From Trichoplax sp. H2 (lineage: Eukaryota > Placozoa > Uniplacotomia > Trichoplacea), in the NCBI GenBank assembly GCA_003344405.1, contig NOWV01000004.1, positions 1,426,001-1,490,000 of the forward strand: a stretch of 64,000 nucleotides of DNA, given 5' to 3'. Made by a program: the position numbers and the translations under genes. The notes beneath the pieces were generated by a model. That model was not told where the DNA came from. It did no database searches and worked only from the letters and a program-made list of their open reading frames with translations. Below are positions 27,301 to 39,873 of this stretch, piece by piece (positions within the stretch are counted from its first letter, which is position 1; every line of letters starts with the position of its first letter).

Positions 27301-29372
27301 ACACATTGACTATTTCGTTACTGCAAGGCTTTAGATTGATTTCTTAAATGTGTAAGGTTGTAATTAATTAAACACCTTTTTTCAGGATTCCGATTCAAGA
27401 GACCGTGCTAAAGCTGCTTCAATGAAGTTATTTGGAAAGTTAACCCGAAGATCTTTCGAATGGCATCCAGATAAATTACTTTGTAAAAGATTCAATGTTG
27501 CAGATCCATTTCCGAGGTATGAGTTCTTGTTCGTACTTACTAACAGTTATATAAAATTTGCTGTAATACTCATAGTTGACATTACCGTTAATATTTTCCG
27601 ATACGGTAACCTTATTTGTAATGGTGTTAATCAAGATCTTCGAAGATTGGTATCCCACAAGGGAAACTAGAAAAGCTTTCCATTAAAGACACTAGTACCT
27701 TTCTACAAGCTGTATCTTTTCAACATCCATCTGATGAACTTGAAAAGCAGAAATTGGACTCTAAACAAAGCAATGTGGATAACGAAGTAATATCGACTGA
27801 TGGAAATCAGTTATCGCAAAATCCCAGCATGAGAACGGACACGGAACATGACCTTATCATTGTAAGGGTGCAATTGACTGAATATATCGCAGTTATAATA
27901 AAATACGCAAATCGTTCAAAGAGAAATCCTATGATGATTTAAACTTGAGATACAATTTCGTGCTTTATGTTATACAATAGCTTAATGTCAAGATTACTCT
28001 ACTTAAAATTGTATTTAAGATTTAAGGTAAGCACTCCTGATTTTAATTTGTAACATGTTATCTACGCTTGTAATGTAGACGGGTAATAATGACAATAGTA
28101 ACATCGAGGACGACCACCCACCCATAGATCTCTTCAAGGCAATTTTTGCCAGCAGTGACTCATCTGATGCTGGTGAATCAAGTGCAAATGAATCTTCTGA
28201 CACAAAGGAACTACTACCTTCATCATCAGAACGCGGTGCGATAGCTAATATCAATTTGACTAGCCCAGCGACTGTTCAAATAAAGGTAATAAGTTGATTT
28301 AGTTATAATGTCTGAAATGCCTCATGAATCTAGAGTGTTAAAAGATACAGTACTTGATATTTTTCTTGATAAGTGTTAATATGACGGACGTATAGCGAAC
28401 TAACAATGACATCATAACGGTCTAAAAATTTTAACTTTCTTATTTGGCGTTACTGGTCAGGTCGAAATAGACATCCCGACGGTATCTACAAATGCTAGTG
28501 TATGTTTACGTAAATCAACTTACGGTATTATACTGTAATGACATTACAGTACATTACTACCTACAGGACTCCTTTAAAGATAAACATGATTAAACAGCGC
28601 TATAAGCTGATACATTTTTCGATTTTTCAGAAGGAGGTAAATTCGACAACAGAAAAATCTTATTATGGACCTGCACTTCCTCCTATCTCAAGTTTACCAG
28701 GTTGCCTTTACTAGATTAAAGAAATTATGTTATAAAAGAAAAGCATGTATTGATATTGGACTACATTACATTTTTGTAATTTTCTTACGTAATTAATTAC
28801 TTTAGCTGAAAATGTCTCTGAGAGTAAGTTATTTGGTAAATCGAATAAGCATTACAAATCACACGAGCATAAGCACAAGAAGCACAAGCACAAACATAAG
28901 AAAGTAAGTCAACTAATGAATCTTAATTCCTTACGGAATTATCTGGCTATCCCTGCTTACGCTCTATGTCTCAATTACTTTTTTCTTTACAAATACTTAA
29001 CTGAAATAAAGTATATCGCAAATAGTTACCAATCAATTCAAGCAAATACGCTGTACTACTCTATTGTTGTTAATGTAGCTTATGCTCACGATGAGCCTCA
29101 TTAATAGTTGCTGTATTTTATATAAAATATACATTATAGTAACCGATACTGTGGAGTGTTATTTCATTACGTTTAGTTATTGTGCTGTAGCTATAAAGTA
29201 GTAAATAACTATAACATATCAATAATAATACTTTTCCAGCCCTACTTTCTTTTTCTGATCCCTTATTATTTTATGAAACTATCAAATTGGTTGTTTATTC
29301 TTATTTACTTAATAAACAAAAAATACTGTATTTTATTACTAGACAAAAAAGAGTAAAAAAGAAAATCGCTAG
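24386..29372 (+). CDS. GPATCH1: GPATCH1, G-patch domain-containing protein 1 homologue, ~18 exons
   Basis: Nuclear spliceosome-associated G-patch protein. Exons: 24386-24578, 24689-24780, 24922-25076, 25320-25438 (or to 25408), 25529-25563, 25736-25939, 26012-26145, 26336-26399, 26526-26670, 26778-26868, 26967-27016, 27110-27279, 27386-27516, 27636-27861, 28079-28285, optional 28461-28499, 28631-28700, 28806-28903, 29343-29372. About 737 residues, or 750 with the optional 39-nt exon; human is ~930. Seen: the near-universal N-terminal [20 protein letters not shown] and the G-patch [15 protein letters not shown]. Further blocks are [61 protein letters not shown] and [12 protein letters not shown]. 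It ends in a His/Lys-rich tail ([15 protein letters not shown]). Strong start context GCCATGG. The PFAKDPEKQ-type block of vertebrate proteins was not found. Where the first G-patch exon ends is ambiguous. Confidence 0.94.
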
Positions 29373-32300
29373 AAAAAAATAACCGAGGAATCTTTGCAGT
29401 ATGTAGTTATTTGAGAAACTCAATATAGCGTAAAATATGTACATATTGTTATTTTTTAGAGACTGATATAAAATGGCCTGGCTAACTTTATCAACATTTT
29501 GCTGTTGTTGGTATATTTTTCTTTTTGTAATTGTAAATACATTTAACCGCCTTAAATTGCATGAATTATATATTGTATAACGATGTCAACTATAAAATAT
29601 TAATAAAAGATTATCTTTTTTTATTACACAACATACAGACGTAATACTGTATACAAGCATACTGTACAAATGTAAATGTCTTACATGTGCTGTAAATTCT
29701 TTCGATCTTTATTTATTGAAATTTTCATGTACAGTGTAGCGCACTGAAGACCAAAATCATAATAATTGTATAAATCCGTTATGTACAATTAATCGTACGT
29801 ACGTCATACTTTCAGATGCTGTATATGTATAGTTGATGCAATAAAGGATATCTTGTGTTCGCCTGGAATCTAGCCGTAAATCATGGTTTTTTACAGATCT
29901 CACTGAAAAACTAATCGTAATTCAAAAAATGCGATACGTATACTATATATTCAGTACTTGAATTAACTGTAAATTCACATTCCGTCCTGTTTTGAAGTGT
30001 ACATCATAATGTTTGCTTGAGGGTACTATCTTGCTACTGTGTTTGTTTTAGCGTTAATATATACATATTATGGGCATTATGCCTTTAGGATTTGACCCTT
30101 GACAGAAATTTTCGTGCTTGCTAATTAAAAGCTTGTCAACTACCATTTTAATTGTTATATATGTAGTACGTACGGTATACACGTATAAATATGACCAATA
30201 ATTAATGCGAAGTAAACTTATTTGTGTACTAGCCGATCGCACGTGTACTGTAGCTGCACATTGGTAACAAATTAAAGAGTTGTAAATTTTTCGCTATTTA
30301 TTACATTGATCCAAATTCGGTATCACCGCGCTAGACGACAATCTCTACCATTTTATAGACTGTCGTTAGTTGTAACTTGCTGTACAGTATTTCCCGTACT
30401 GCTGTAGATCTTTTTGTTTAGTTTTAATTACCATACTAAAAAGTTTATTGTAATACGTTCGTATTGACATTAATTTCAATATAAGAGACATGGTATTACA
30501 AGCTTTATTGCTGCTCGTTCACAGTTTCAACTGATACCGATCATAAATCTAAAGGGTATTTATAAGTAAACACAGCCGAAAAGAATACAAGATATATAAT
30601 ATAGGAGGGCAAGATAAACTAATACAAATATTCATTTGCCTTTTTTAACTATTGTGCTATAGCATGGAAAAGAACTTGGTTTTCTTCCACAGTCAATTGT
30701 GTTACCACGAGTTAATAAAAACTAAAAATGATGTTCAGAATAATATTAAGATACAAAGTGGTCATAAAAATTGTGTCTTCGAGACAAATGAAACTTGTAA
30801 CCATCGCACAGTATAGCTTCAAGCTTAAAACGGTATTATAGTATAATTGAGTGAAAGTTGATACATTAATCAAACCATCACCGTTTGCCTCCAGTATAAG
30901 ACGTGATAAAAACGAAAATGAAACATAACTTGATTAAAATAATTATTCTTGTCATGTCCTGTTTTTAAACAATCAACATCAGAAACTTTCCAATCGCAAA
31001 TAGACGTATATCAACATTGTACGTGTATATGTTGTAATACGTACAATATACCGCATTAGTGTATACAATAAAATCATACATTCACAGGTGATAATGTTAA
31101 ATGCCTACAAACGAATACAGCAATACCATCAATCGATAACATTATCCTAAAATAAAAAGTAGTGAGCGATAGGCAAGTTGATCAGTTAATTAATTTCAAT
31201 TTAAATCATGCACAGCATTTATAAACTAAAGTTAAACAGCATACCGTTATCAATTTAGACAAAAGTATTCAGAAAATTGCAAAATGGTGTACGCGAAGGA
31301 ATAAATCTTGGTAGAATTGATTTAAAGTGGTTGAACAAGAACCAAAATGGCAAACTCTTATCATCATAACGGAATATTATAAAATAATACAGCACCGTGC
31401 GAGAATGTAAAATTACAGCAAGACGCAGGACGATTGTATCGTTATATCAACAACTGCTACTACGGTACACAATGTTAGATTTTTTTCTCTTAGCGATGTT
31501 TATGTAGCAAGGTATCTTATTCGTTAATCATCTGCGTAGAAATGTTCAATCATGTATATCATTATATGTATAAAGATAATTATATATCCATTTGCACATA
31601 GAAATGAAAGTACTGTACTACTTCTGTTGCAGAAGTATGCAGTCAAACAAAAAACGTACAAAAATTTTTTCCTACCGTAAGTTGATTGAAGGATTGTAAT
31701 AAAAAAGAATAAAAAAATTGCGTTACATTACTTACATGCCTACAGACAGTTTCATACTATATATATGCATATCATGGCATAACACATAAATGCAATAACG
31801 TAGCCAACGTAACATAGTATCACGAACATTTTATGCCGAAGAAATAGTGAAATAAAGCTGCTAATTCGAACACAGTATCAATTCCATTACATGGTAATCT
31901 TTACACTTATAATGTAGTGAAAGTGGAATACAAGGGATGTAGTACGGTACCGTATACATTTATATAGTACAGAAAGCATTTACTACTGTATGCACTGCAT
32001 ATATTCATTCATAGGTGCATTGTAAGTGTAATATCGTAAATAATAGTAAATCATAAAATCAAGTAAATGATTACTACGACGGCTACTGTATCCTAAAATA
32101 AACGATTATATCCATAATCATTGAAGTCTAAAAAAATCTAATAGCTCAAGAGAAGCGTTGCATACGAGAAACAAAAAGTCTATCGATTCTATGAGACTGT
32201 TTTAGAATTATATCAAGTTATAGTCAAATAAACTGATAAAACAATAATAAAAAATACAAAAGTACTAACAACCGCAAGTGAAAGATTTGAGATGATACTG

Positions 32301-32671
32301 TAATTATAATCGACAAGCAATGCAATTCATTCAGAACGATGTGAATTAAATGGACTGCGTTAGAATTATTCATTAATCAGATGACGAGTGACAAATTTTC
32401 ATTAAAAGAATTTCGCAAAAAATTATAAAAAAATTACTCTAATTTCAGTTCTACTCTATTAATAATCAAAAGCCTATAATAGTAATCGTACTACTATTTA
32501 GAATCCTTACAATCAATTGAAGTTAAATACTATTGATCATATTAAACAAAAAAAAGAGGCTGGAAAATAACTAAGTAGGTCTAGATCTATGCAGTCAATT
32601 ACTATAATACGGTAATATGACTTCTTTTTCCTTTCAGGGATGATATAATTAATGAACAGGATGATGAATGC
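29373..32671. other. Intergenic (convergent) between GPATCH1 and TRIM71-like
   Basis: 3.3 kb of AT-rich DNA holding both 3' UTRs. No exon-like segment with domain similarity was seen on either strand; short open frames (for example 30054-30242, minus) look random. The part nearest 32671 is expected to be the 3' UTR of the TRIM71-like gene. Confidence 0.5.
29602..29607 (+). terminator. Candidate poly(A) signal of GPATCH1
   Basis: AATAAA about 230 nt past the GPATCH1 stop codon, followed within 20 nt by a T-rich run. A plausible cleavage signal, supported only by sequence. Confidence 0.4.
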
Positions 32672-35197
32672 TTAAAATATTTGTAATCGATTATTACCAA
32701 AATCAACAACAATAATTAATCCCTCCGGCGTTACAGCAATACCTGATGGCCGATCAAGGCAACCATCGTTGATGCCATTGCTGCCAAACTTGCATAAAAA
32801 GTTACCGTTACTACCAAACACTTGAATCCGATGATTTCTAGAATCAGCAACGATGATATTACCTTCTGGATCGATCGTCACACCTTGCGGTCGTAAAAAC
32901 TGACCATTATTTGAGCCTTCGGTACCCAAAAATCGAGCAGTCTTAAAATCTGAATTTACAACCAATAAACGATGATTATTAAAGTCCGTTACGACTATGT
33001 TGTCTTCGTTATTAAACGCTACACCGCGTGGTGAATCAAAATGCTTCCATAATGCACCTTCAAAGCCGTATTTATTAAGAAATAAACCATCAGGCGAGAA
33101 TAACTGTATGCGATGATTACGTGTGTCAGAAACTAAAATTTGATCTTTACTATTGACTGCTACATCCCATGGATAATTAAACTGCCCATTTTTATTGCCT
33201 TTTTCACCAAATTTCAAGCAAAATTCCCCTTCAAAAGTAAAAATTTGAATACGATGATTATCTTTATCTGCAACTACAACTTGACCACGACCATTTGTAG
33301 CTACACCTGCAGGCCGATCAAATTGGCCATTGCGTTGACCAGGTGTACCAAATTTACGAAGGAATGTTCCGTCTGGATTGAAAATTTGAATGCGATTATT
33401 ACTACGATCTGCAACGATAATATATCCATCAGGATTGACTGTAACACCCCAAGGACGACATAGCTTGCCATCGTCTTCACCTTCACCTCCAAAGACCTTA
33501 ACCGGAGCGCCAATGTTTAAATAGTTGCGACCATTGCGTACACATACAGTGTAGGGACTATTACTAATGTGAGTACCACGAACGGTCACAGAAACGATAT
33601 GACTACCTTCGACCATAGGACGATAAGATACTAGATAGGTTCCATTTTCTTGATCAGATACATTGGCACAGTAAAGCGTAGAATCCGGCGCTTGGATTAA
33701 CACATTAATAGGATCGCCACCAATTCGACATGGATCACCATGATGATCGCGAGCCTGGATAGTGAAATAAGCCATTTTCCCGGTAATGGCGCGAATCGTA
33801 CCGTCACCGGAAGCAATTGTTAACGGCGCATAAGCACTACTAGTGACATTACCCGAGCAAGTCAAGGCTGTGAGTAAAGCTGAATCTGGTGCTGTAAATG
33901 TTACATTATCATCTTCATGTGGCTGCAGTTGACACTTAGTATTTCTTAACTCATTAATCTGTGAGATGATAGTATCCTTGCAGTTGAGTACTTCAACTTG
34001 ATTACCATCTTGTAGTACACGTTCTACTTTCCGACAGGTTGATACAGTGGCTGTCAAGTCAGTTTTCAACTTCTCCGTTTGTAAACGCAACATTTTACCC
34101 TTAACTTGACGAATTTTTTCAACTCGACGTAATAACTCTCGTTCTCTTTCCTCTAATGCTACCATATGCCTTCTAAAGGTAGATCTAATCAAGTTAGTTA
34201 TAGTATGACAGCGAGTTTCGATACGCTCAGTCATATCTTGACTTTGAGCTATCGCAGCTTCAAGTTCGTCAACGCCGCTTAAAGCTTCTGTAAGGGCTCT
34301 GCAGACTGTTGGTAAGCAACTCTCCATGCGCTGTTGTAAATCACATATAATATGGTCTTTATGATTCGATGACGGTAGCAATTCTATATCAGAGAATCTT
34401 TCTTCGTTACCTTCCAACATGATATTATTATCTAGGCAACCCTGACAAACAGGAGTCGAGCAAGTTTCGCAATAGTACGACAACGGGGTATTGTCATGAA
34501 ACCGGCATGATACCGAACTTCTAATGATCTTTTCGTACTTATTACTCTCTATACTACGTGGCTGTTGATAGTCATGTAGTGGTACAATGTAATGATTGCG
34601 AGTCAAGCGTAGTCGTTGATGTTCTATAACGCAATTATTGCACAAAAATTCGGAACAAACTTGACATCTTGAACTAGCCAAGACGCCATATTGACAATGA
34701 GAACATTTTAACTGACTCAACGGTCTCATATCCAATGTGGCGGTCACCACGTTAGTAACGGTAGCGTTCGTACTACGGTAATCATCGTTGTGATTGGCAA
34801 CAGTCGTAGGTAAAATCGAATCTAATATTTTATCCATAAACATGTCGGATGGTAGACCATCGATGTCACCATTCGATAATGCAGCTTCGTAATGACAAGT
34901 GGGGCATGTTAAGAGATGGCCGTTATCCGCTTTGGCCATAATTGTCTGTAAGCAATTCTTACAAAATGAATGCAAGCATGGTAGAACTTTAGCGTCTCGT
35001 AATGGCCCGTAACAAATCGAACAAGTTGACAAATGAAGCGAATTGCTTCCTCTCCCATCTTCGTTTACCACCTTGTTGTTGATTGTCGTCGCCATACCGT
35101 CATACATTGCATACTGTGATACGGTCGACACCATACGTTCAACGTTTCTTTTTTGTCTTGATCGATCGAACTTTTTTATCACGAACGAATCGTGCAA
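32672..35197 (-). CDS. TRIM71: TRIM71/LIN-41-like RING-B-box-filamin-NHL protein (intronless)
   Basis: 841-residue TRIM-NHL protein in one uninterrupted frame. RING finger at residues 59-101 (C59, C62, C74, H76, C79, C82, C98, C101), implying E3 ubiquitin ligase capacity. B-box 1 about 165-202; B-box 2 about 231-282 (CRFH...CETC...CQGC...H...H). Coiled coil ~295-415; filamin/ABP280 repeat ~455-540 (ends SNSPYTVCV). Six NHL blades ~546-841 with repeated RPxGVxxxxxGxIIVAD and NHRIQIF motifs, the last ending NNRLQIF at the C-terminus. The order and C-terminal ending match TRIM71/LIN-41, which binds and silences mRNAs through its NHL propeller and controls developmental timing. TRIM2/TRIM3 share the layout, but the two B-boxes and the NHL sequence favour TRIM71. 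The first ATG is used; M22 is an alternative start. Confidence 0.93.
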   Translation of the reverse strand: MHDSFVIKKFDRSRQKRNVERMVSTVSQYAMYDGMATTINNKVVNEDGRGSNSLHLSTCSICYGPLRDAKVLPCLHSFCKNCLQTIMAKADNGHLLTCPTCHYEAALSNGDIDGLPSDMFMDKILDSILPTTVANHNDDYRSTNATVTNVVTATLDMRPLSQLKCSHCQYGVLASSRCQVCSEFLCNNCVIEHQRLRLTRNHYIVPLHDYQQPRSIESNKYEKIIRSSVSCRFHDNTPLSYYCETCSTPVCQGCLDNNIMLEGNEERFSDIELLPSSNHKDHIICDLQQRMESCLPTVCRALTEALSGVDELEAAIAQSQDMTERIETRCHTITNLIRSTFRRHMVALEERERELLRRVEKIRQVKGKMLRLQTEKLKTDLTATVSTCRKVERVLQDGNQVEVLNCKDTIISQINELRNTKCQLQPHEDDNVTFTAPDSALLTALTCSGNVTSSAYAPLTIASGDGTIRAITGKMAYFTIQARDHHGDPCRIGGDPINVLIQAPDSTLYCANVSDQENGTYLVSYRPMVEGSHIVSVTVRGTHISNSPYTVCVRNGRNYLNIGAPVKVFGGEGEDDGKLCRPWGVTVNPDGYIIVADRSNNRIQIFNPDGTFLRKFGTPGQRNGQFDRPAGVATNGRGQVVVADKDNHRIQIFTFEGEFCLKFGEKGNKNGQFNYPWDVAVNSKDQILVSDTRNHRIQLFSPDGLFLNKYGFEGALWKHFDSPRGVAFNNEDNIVVTDFNNHRLLVVNSDFKTARFLGTEGSNNGQFLRPQGVTIDPEGNIIVADSRNHRIQVFGSNGNFLCKFGSNGINDGCLDRPSGIAVTPEGLIIVVDFGNNRLQIF

Positions 35198-36239
35198 ACA
35201 AAACGAAAAAAATGACTGTTAGTTATAATCAATTCACTCTTTCGTAAGCTGTATTCAGAATACCGTATATATGTATATCGTACCATATATATACGCAACA
35301 GATATACAGTACAGTACTGTATAGCATTGCTTTCTTCGTTCTATATATAGTACTATTCGTACAACAAATACGGTATACTGTATAACTTGTTCGTAAATTG
35401 ACCCAGACACTGTGCGTTATATAGGCATACTATATAAGCGTACTGTACAGTACAGTACTGAGTGTACTGGTAGATTTTACGCGCGGTGAGAGATTATTAT
35501 TACCGTATTGTAGACTTGTAGTGTTATATTGATCGATTGTGCGGTACTGTATAACATATACACAGAATATTTTATTATTTTTTAGATATCAAATTTTTTT
35601 TAATAAGGTGGACCCGGTGATCCAGTAGTTCAAACTGCGTGATATGCCTTAATTTGTTCAATTGGTAAGTAATAATGTTGTTCAACAAATCCAAATCGAC
35701 AACTGTACGGTTTAGAAATACGCTGGATAAGAAAGAAAAGAGAGAGAAAAAAAATGTGTTGACAAATTGTCCAGCTAAATTAATCAATAGCGTCAACGAA
35801 AAATAGCTTTAAGATGTAGAAACAACCTATTGTTCGTCAAGGCCAGTATGTCGCCATGTGCAAGTAAATGGTTGACAATAAAAAATTAGTCGATGTATTT
35901 TCCTAGTTTAGCAGTAATGCAATGAGATGATCATCTCAAATGTCAATCATTTTTGAATAGAAAATACCGCGCCCAATCATTGGGCGGTATCAAATCCTCA
36001 AACATGTTCGTAACACCTCATTCTGTCAATTAAAATCTTATCCAACCAATAGGCATCAGTATAAAATCAAAACAATACTTACAGCGTATATCTATCAATC
36101 AAAAAATTTGCAATCGTTCAACAAATAAACATACCAATTACTTACTCAAGTACAAAGCGCGTAATTTTTCTTATCGTATTTTAAAGATGTTTGTCCAGTA
36201 CCTAACACTATGTTTTACAGTGCTGCACAGATCACTGTT

Positions 36240-38650
36240 CATTGTTCTACACTACAGCATAGCGACTGCGCTGTTAGACTACAGTATTGCAGTATCAGTT
36301 CATAGAGTTCTATATACAGTTTCTCGCAAGTCAAAATCAATCAAATAGCTGTCATGCGCTGTACTAGACGCATATAGTACTGGCTTTTTCCTTTACGTAA
36401 CAGTGCAGTACAGTACAAGTATAATATATATATACTGTATATATATTGACATACATTATACAGTACAGTAGAGTAGAAATTAAGATTAAGATTGAAGATT
36501 TATATCCTTGCCGTAGAATATTCATGATACTGTACTTTACGTAGTATAAAGATACAGTGCCTATAACTGACACGTTTTCAAATACATTATCTACTATACT
36601 GTATAGCCTAGCAGTTAATACTGATAATGTTGCACATGCAAAAATGACAATAACCAACGCAAGGCTTAATTGGGAAAGTATCACAGTGTGCGTCTTCCAA
36701 AATAAAAAGGATAGTATAAATAAATAAATAAATAAGCCAAAACGTCCTAATGTCCGATCCGTCAGATTCTGCACTATACTGTACAGTACTGTACAGTATA
36801 GATAGTATGAGGAAAAATACTGTTTTATAAAGATGATTTAACCTTAATAACCTTCGGCAACTAACACAGAAATATAAAAATATAGTACTGTACAGTACTG
36901 TACAATTGTACATGCATATTATAATCAATCAATCAATTAATATACAGTACTGTATACAGTACCGTAGACGCATACAGTACTGTACTGTATATTCATCATA
37001 CAGTACTGTACGGTACTGTATTTATTCACAAACAATTACTGTACTGTACTGTACACTGTACAGTACAATCAACTATCAACAATCGTCTGACAAAAATGTA
37101 CACGCATGTAATCAAATCAAATACAGTCTAGCCACTGTCTAGTAAGCCACTGTACACTGAGTGTACAGTGTACAGTATGTACAATGTACAGTACACTACA
37201 GTACGAATAAAGTACTGTACAGTTGTGTTCTCGATACGCAGTGCACTGTAGCAATTATACTGATGCGTACAGTACAGTCAGTGTGCAGTACAGTACTGTA
37301 TATGAAATTTAATTTACTGTAGAATAGCCTTTGACCAGGTTTCGGTACTGTACAAGTGATGATAATAATTTTTGTACTCTACGTGCCGTTAAAACCAGAA
37401 TAATTACTTGTGTACAAACGCAAATGCCATTTTTTTAATATAAGCAGCGTTTAAACTGCATTTATATTGAATTTCCATATTTACTTTCAATGCCATAACA
37501 AAAATACGCGTACAGTATACTGTACTGTACGTATAAAACTAGCACTATGGAAGTTTACAGTACCTGAAATCCAGCGCGGACAACCTACAGTATGAGTCTA
37601 AGATGAATGAGAGATTTAGTGCTTAGAGTGAATTACATTTTTTGCATATTATACTGTATTACTTTTATTCATCGAGCCACGCTTATAAACAAGTTTCTGG
37701 ATTAAAATTTATTTAGCAACGGCATAGCAATACAGTTTACTGTACAGTATACAGTACTGTATAACGTACATGTGAATAAATATCTAATAAATATCTAATA
37801 TCTGCAGTATACTGTACTGTGCTGTAAACAATAGCTTCAAGTACAGTACAGCTGTACTGTACTATAGCAGCCTACGACACCGAATATCGGTTTAAAGCTA
37901 CAATAAATAAATAAATATCTACTATCAGTTACAATTGCTTTGCTTACTACTGTACAGTTTACATAGTAGATTTACCAATCTAACCAATCCAGTCCTCAAT
38001 GAATATTGTGCATTTATGGTCTTTTATTTATATGCTTGCGTAACTAAATAGGAAATCTATAACGAGATCACAATCACAATGAACTTAGTGTTCAATTGAA
38101 AAAGCATGATCGCTGAGTACAGTAACCATACAGCAACATCCATTGTTCAGCTAATTACATTAATTAATTAATTTCGAGAGGAAGCAAGGAATTCAGTGTG
38201 ACGAATGACAGCCAACAACAACCAGTCAACGAAAATTATGGGTTGGCGCATTTTTTCTTTAGGATAAAAGATACATTATATTATATCAACACGAAAGAAC
38301 TCCAATCCTTAAAAAAATTTTACATATCCTATAAAATCCCCCTATAAAATTTCATACTGCGACAGCGTTTTATCTTCACGCGACCAGTGGCATGGACTAC
38401 AGTACAGTATATTGCGCGGACGTTATTTTTTTAGTACTACTGTACAGTACTGTACAGTACCGTACTGTACTGTACACTGTAGAGTACACAGTACGTACTG
38501 TACAGTACAGTAGTTCTTCTTCTTACCTCTACAGTATGGTAAAACTTTGAGCGTGCGGATTATAAATTACGGTTTCTCGAGCGTACACAGTGTACAGTAT
38601 AGTACAGTACACTCAATCGGTACTGTAAAGTACAGTATTATTCTTAGAAG
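36240..38650. repeat. Extended TACTGTACAGTAC palindrome field
   Basis: Dozens of GTACAGTAC, TACTGTAC and TGTACAGT motifs, densest at 36380-37320, 37740-37870 and 38395-38640, with ordinary AT-rich DNA between. Individual runs such as CTGTACAGTACTGTACAG are perfectly self-complementary. Confidence 0.8.
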
Positions 38651-39174
38651 TCCCTCTTCAGTTATAAATTTAAGAAGGGTATATCATTAATTTTCCCTAA
38701 ATATAAATTTATTCGGCTGATCAGAATCTTTTACATTCAATCTGACTTAATATTCCTGATAAGATTTCTTCACTTTCTTAATTTATTCCGACATCCATAC
38801 ATATGTAATGTTCGTTGTCGTGTGATCCACGTTTGAAATAAATAAATACTAAGAGTGATAAGTGATCTAGTTTGCATACAGTAAATTAGTAAAATAAATG
38901 GACGAAATGAAGTTTAAATCCTGACGACTGATTTTCATAACACAGTACTTAAAACCTTTAGTAATTATTTTGGATCAATTAATTAATTAATTAATTATTA
39001 TAGCGACTTAAATACATCAAAGCAATAAAGTGAAATCAATTTTACTGCATTAAATAATGTTGCTTTTACAAATTAGAATGATAACATCAACCAAATTTAG
39101 AAACCAAATATACATGTACATGTATGTACGTTTAATTAATTAATTACAATTACAAGTGTAAGCCCGCGAACATT

Positions 39175-39396
39175 TTTCGTAATATTCCAATCAGAAACGG
39201 ACGATACACAAACACACACACATACATACACACACATGCACATACACATACTCACACATACACATAAACACACATATATACACACACACACAATGTTCTT
39301 AATATTCCAATCAGAAACGGACGATACACACACACACACACACACACACAATATTCCTAACATTCCAATCAGAAACGGACGATACACACACACACC
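39175..39396 (+). repeat. Minisatellite: three copies of a 30-nt unit joined by (CA)n tracts
   Basis: The unit ATTCCAATCAGAAACGGACG plus ATACACA occurs at about 39183, 39303 and 39361. Each copy is followed by CA dinucleotide tracts of differing length (the first also with TACACACA variants). A compound micro-/minisatellite, expected to be length-polymorphic. Confidence 0.85.
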
Positions 39397-39873
39397 GAAG
39401 AACCAAAAACGAACAGTAGCTAGATTATTTTGAAATAATAATAAATAATAATAAGGTGGATATAGTGAATAATAGTATACGAGTAAGACGCGTATAATTC
39501 AAATTGATTCAGATGCGTAAAACAGTAATAGGTGTACTGTATAGTGACATATACAGTATCTCCTCAATCATTAGAATTTATAATTTATGGGCTAGTATCC
39601 CAAGTGCCATACCGAAATGGTGTGCGTATATTTTCGCTTTATTGAAGCTACAATTATTCGACCCCCTAAAAAACGTAATCATTGCTAACTTAGGTACGAC
39701 AACATTACAAGAATACCATACTTAGCAATGCTAAATGTGAATATGACTTCATCTGTTAACTTAACATCAATTAAGCCAATTCTTCGATGTTGTTAATCTT
39801 TTCCAGGATGTTATTTATCGAATTGATAAATAAAAAGCCAAAAATAATGGACATGTATTTCTAAATCGATTCA

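Larger units (their letters stand above)
35198..39873. other. Long intergenic region rich in GTAC palindromes and simple repeats
   Basis: 4.7 kb with no recognisable exon. It contains the presumed promoter of the TRIM71-like gene (just above 35197), palindrome arrays (35280-35480, 36240-38650), an ATTA run near 38977-39000 and a CA-rich minisatellite (39180-39400). Open frames at 36364-37142 and 39136-39433 are by-products of these repeats. Confidence 0.6.

Noticed and set aside
36364-37142. Open frames of 78-136 codons on both strands
   Set aside because: They are generated by TACTGTAC palindromes, which read open on both strands; composition is repetitive Tyr/Thr/Val/Leu/Ser.
39136-39433. 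Open frames rich in Cys-Val or His-Thr
   Set aside because: Translation of the CA/GT minisatellite, not a protein.
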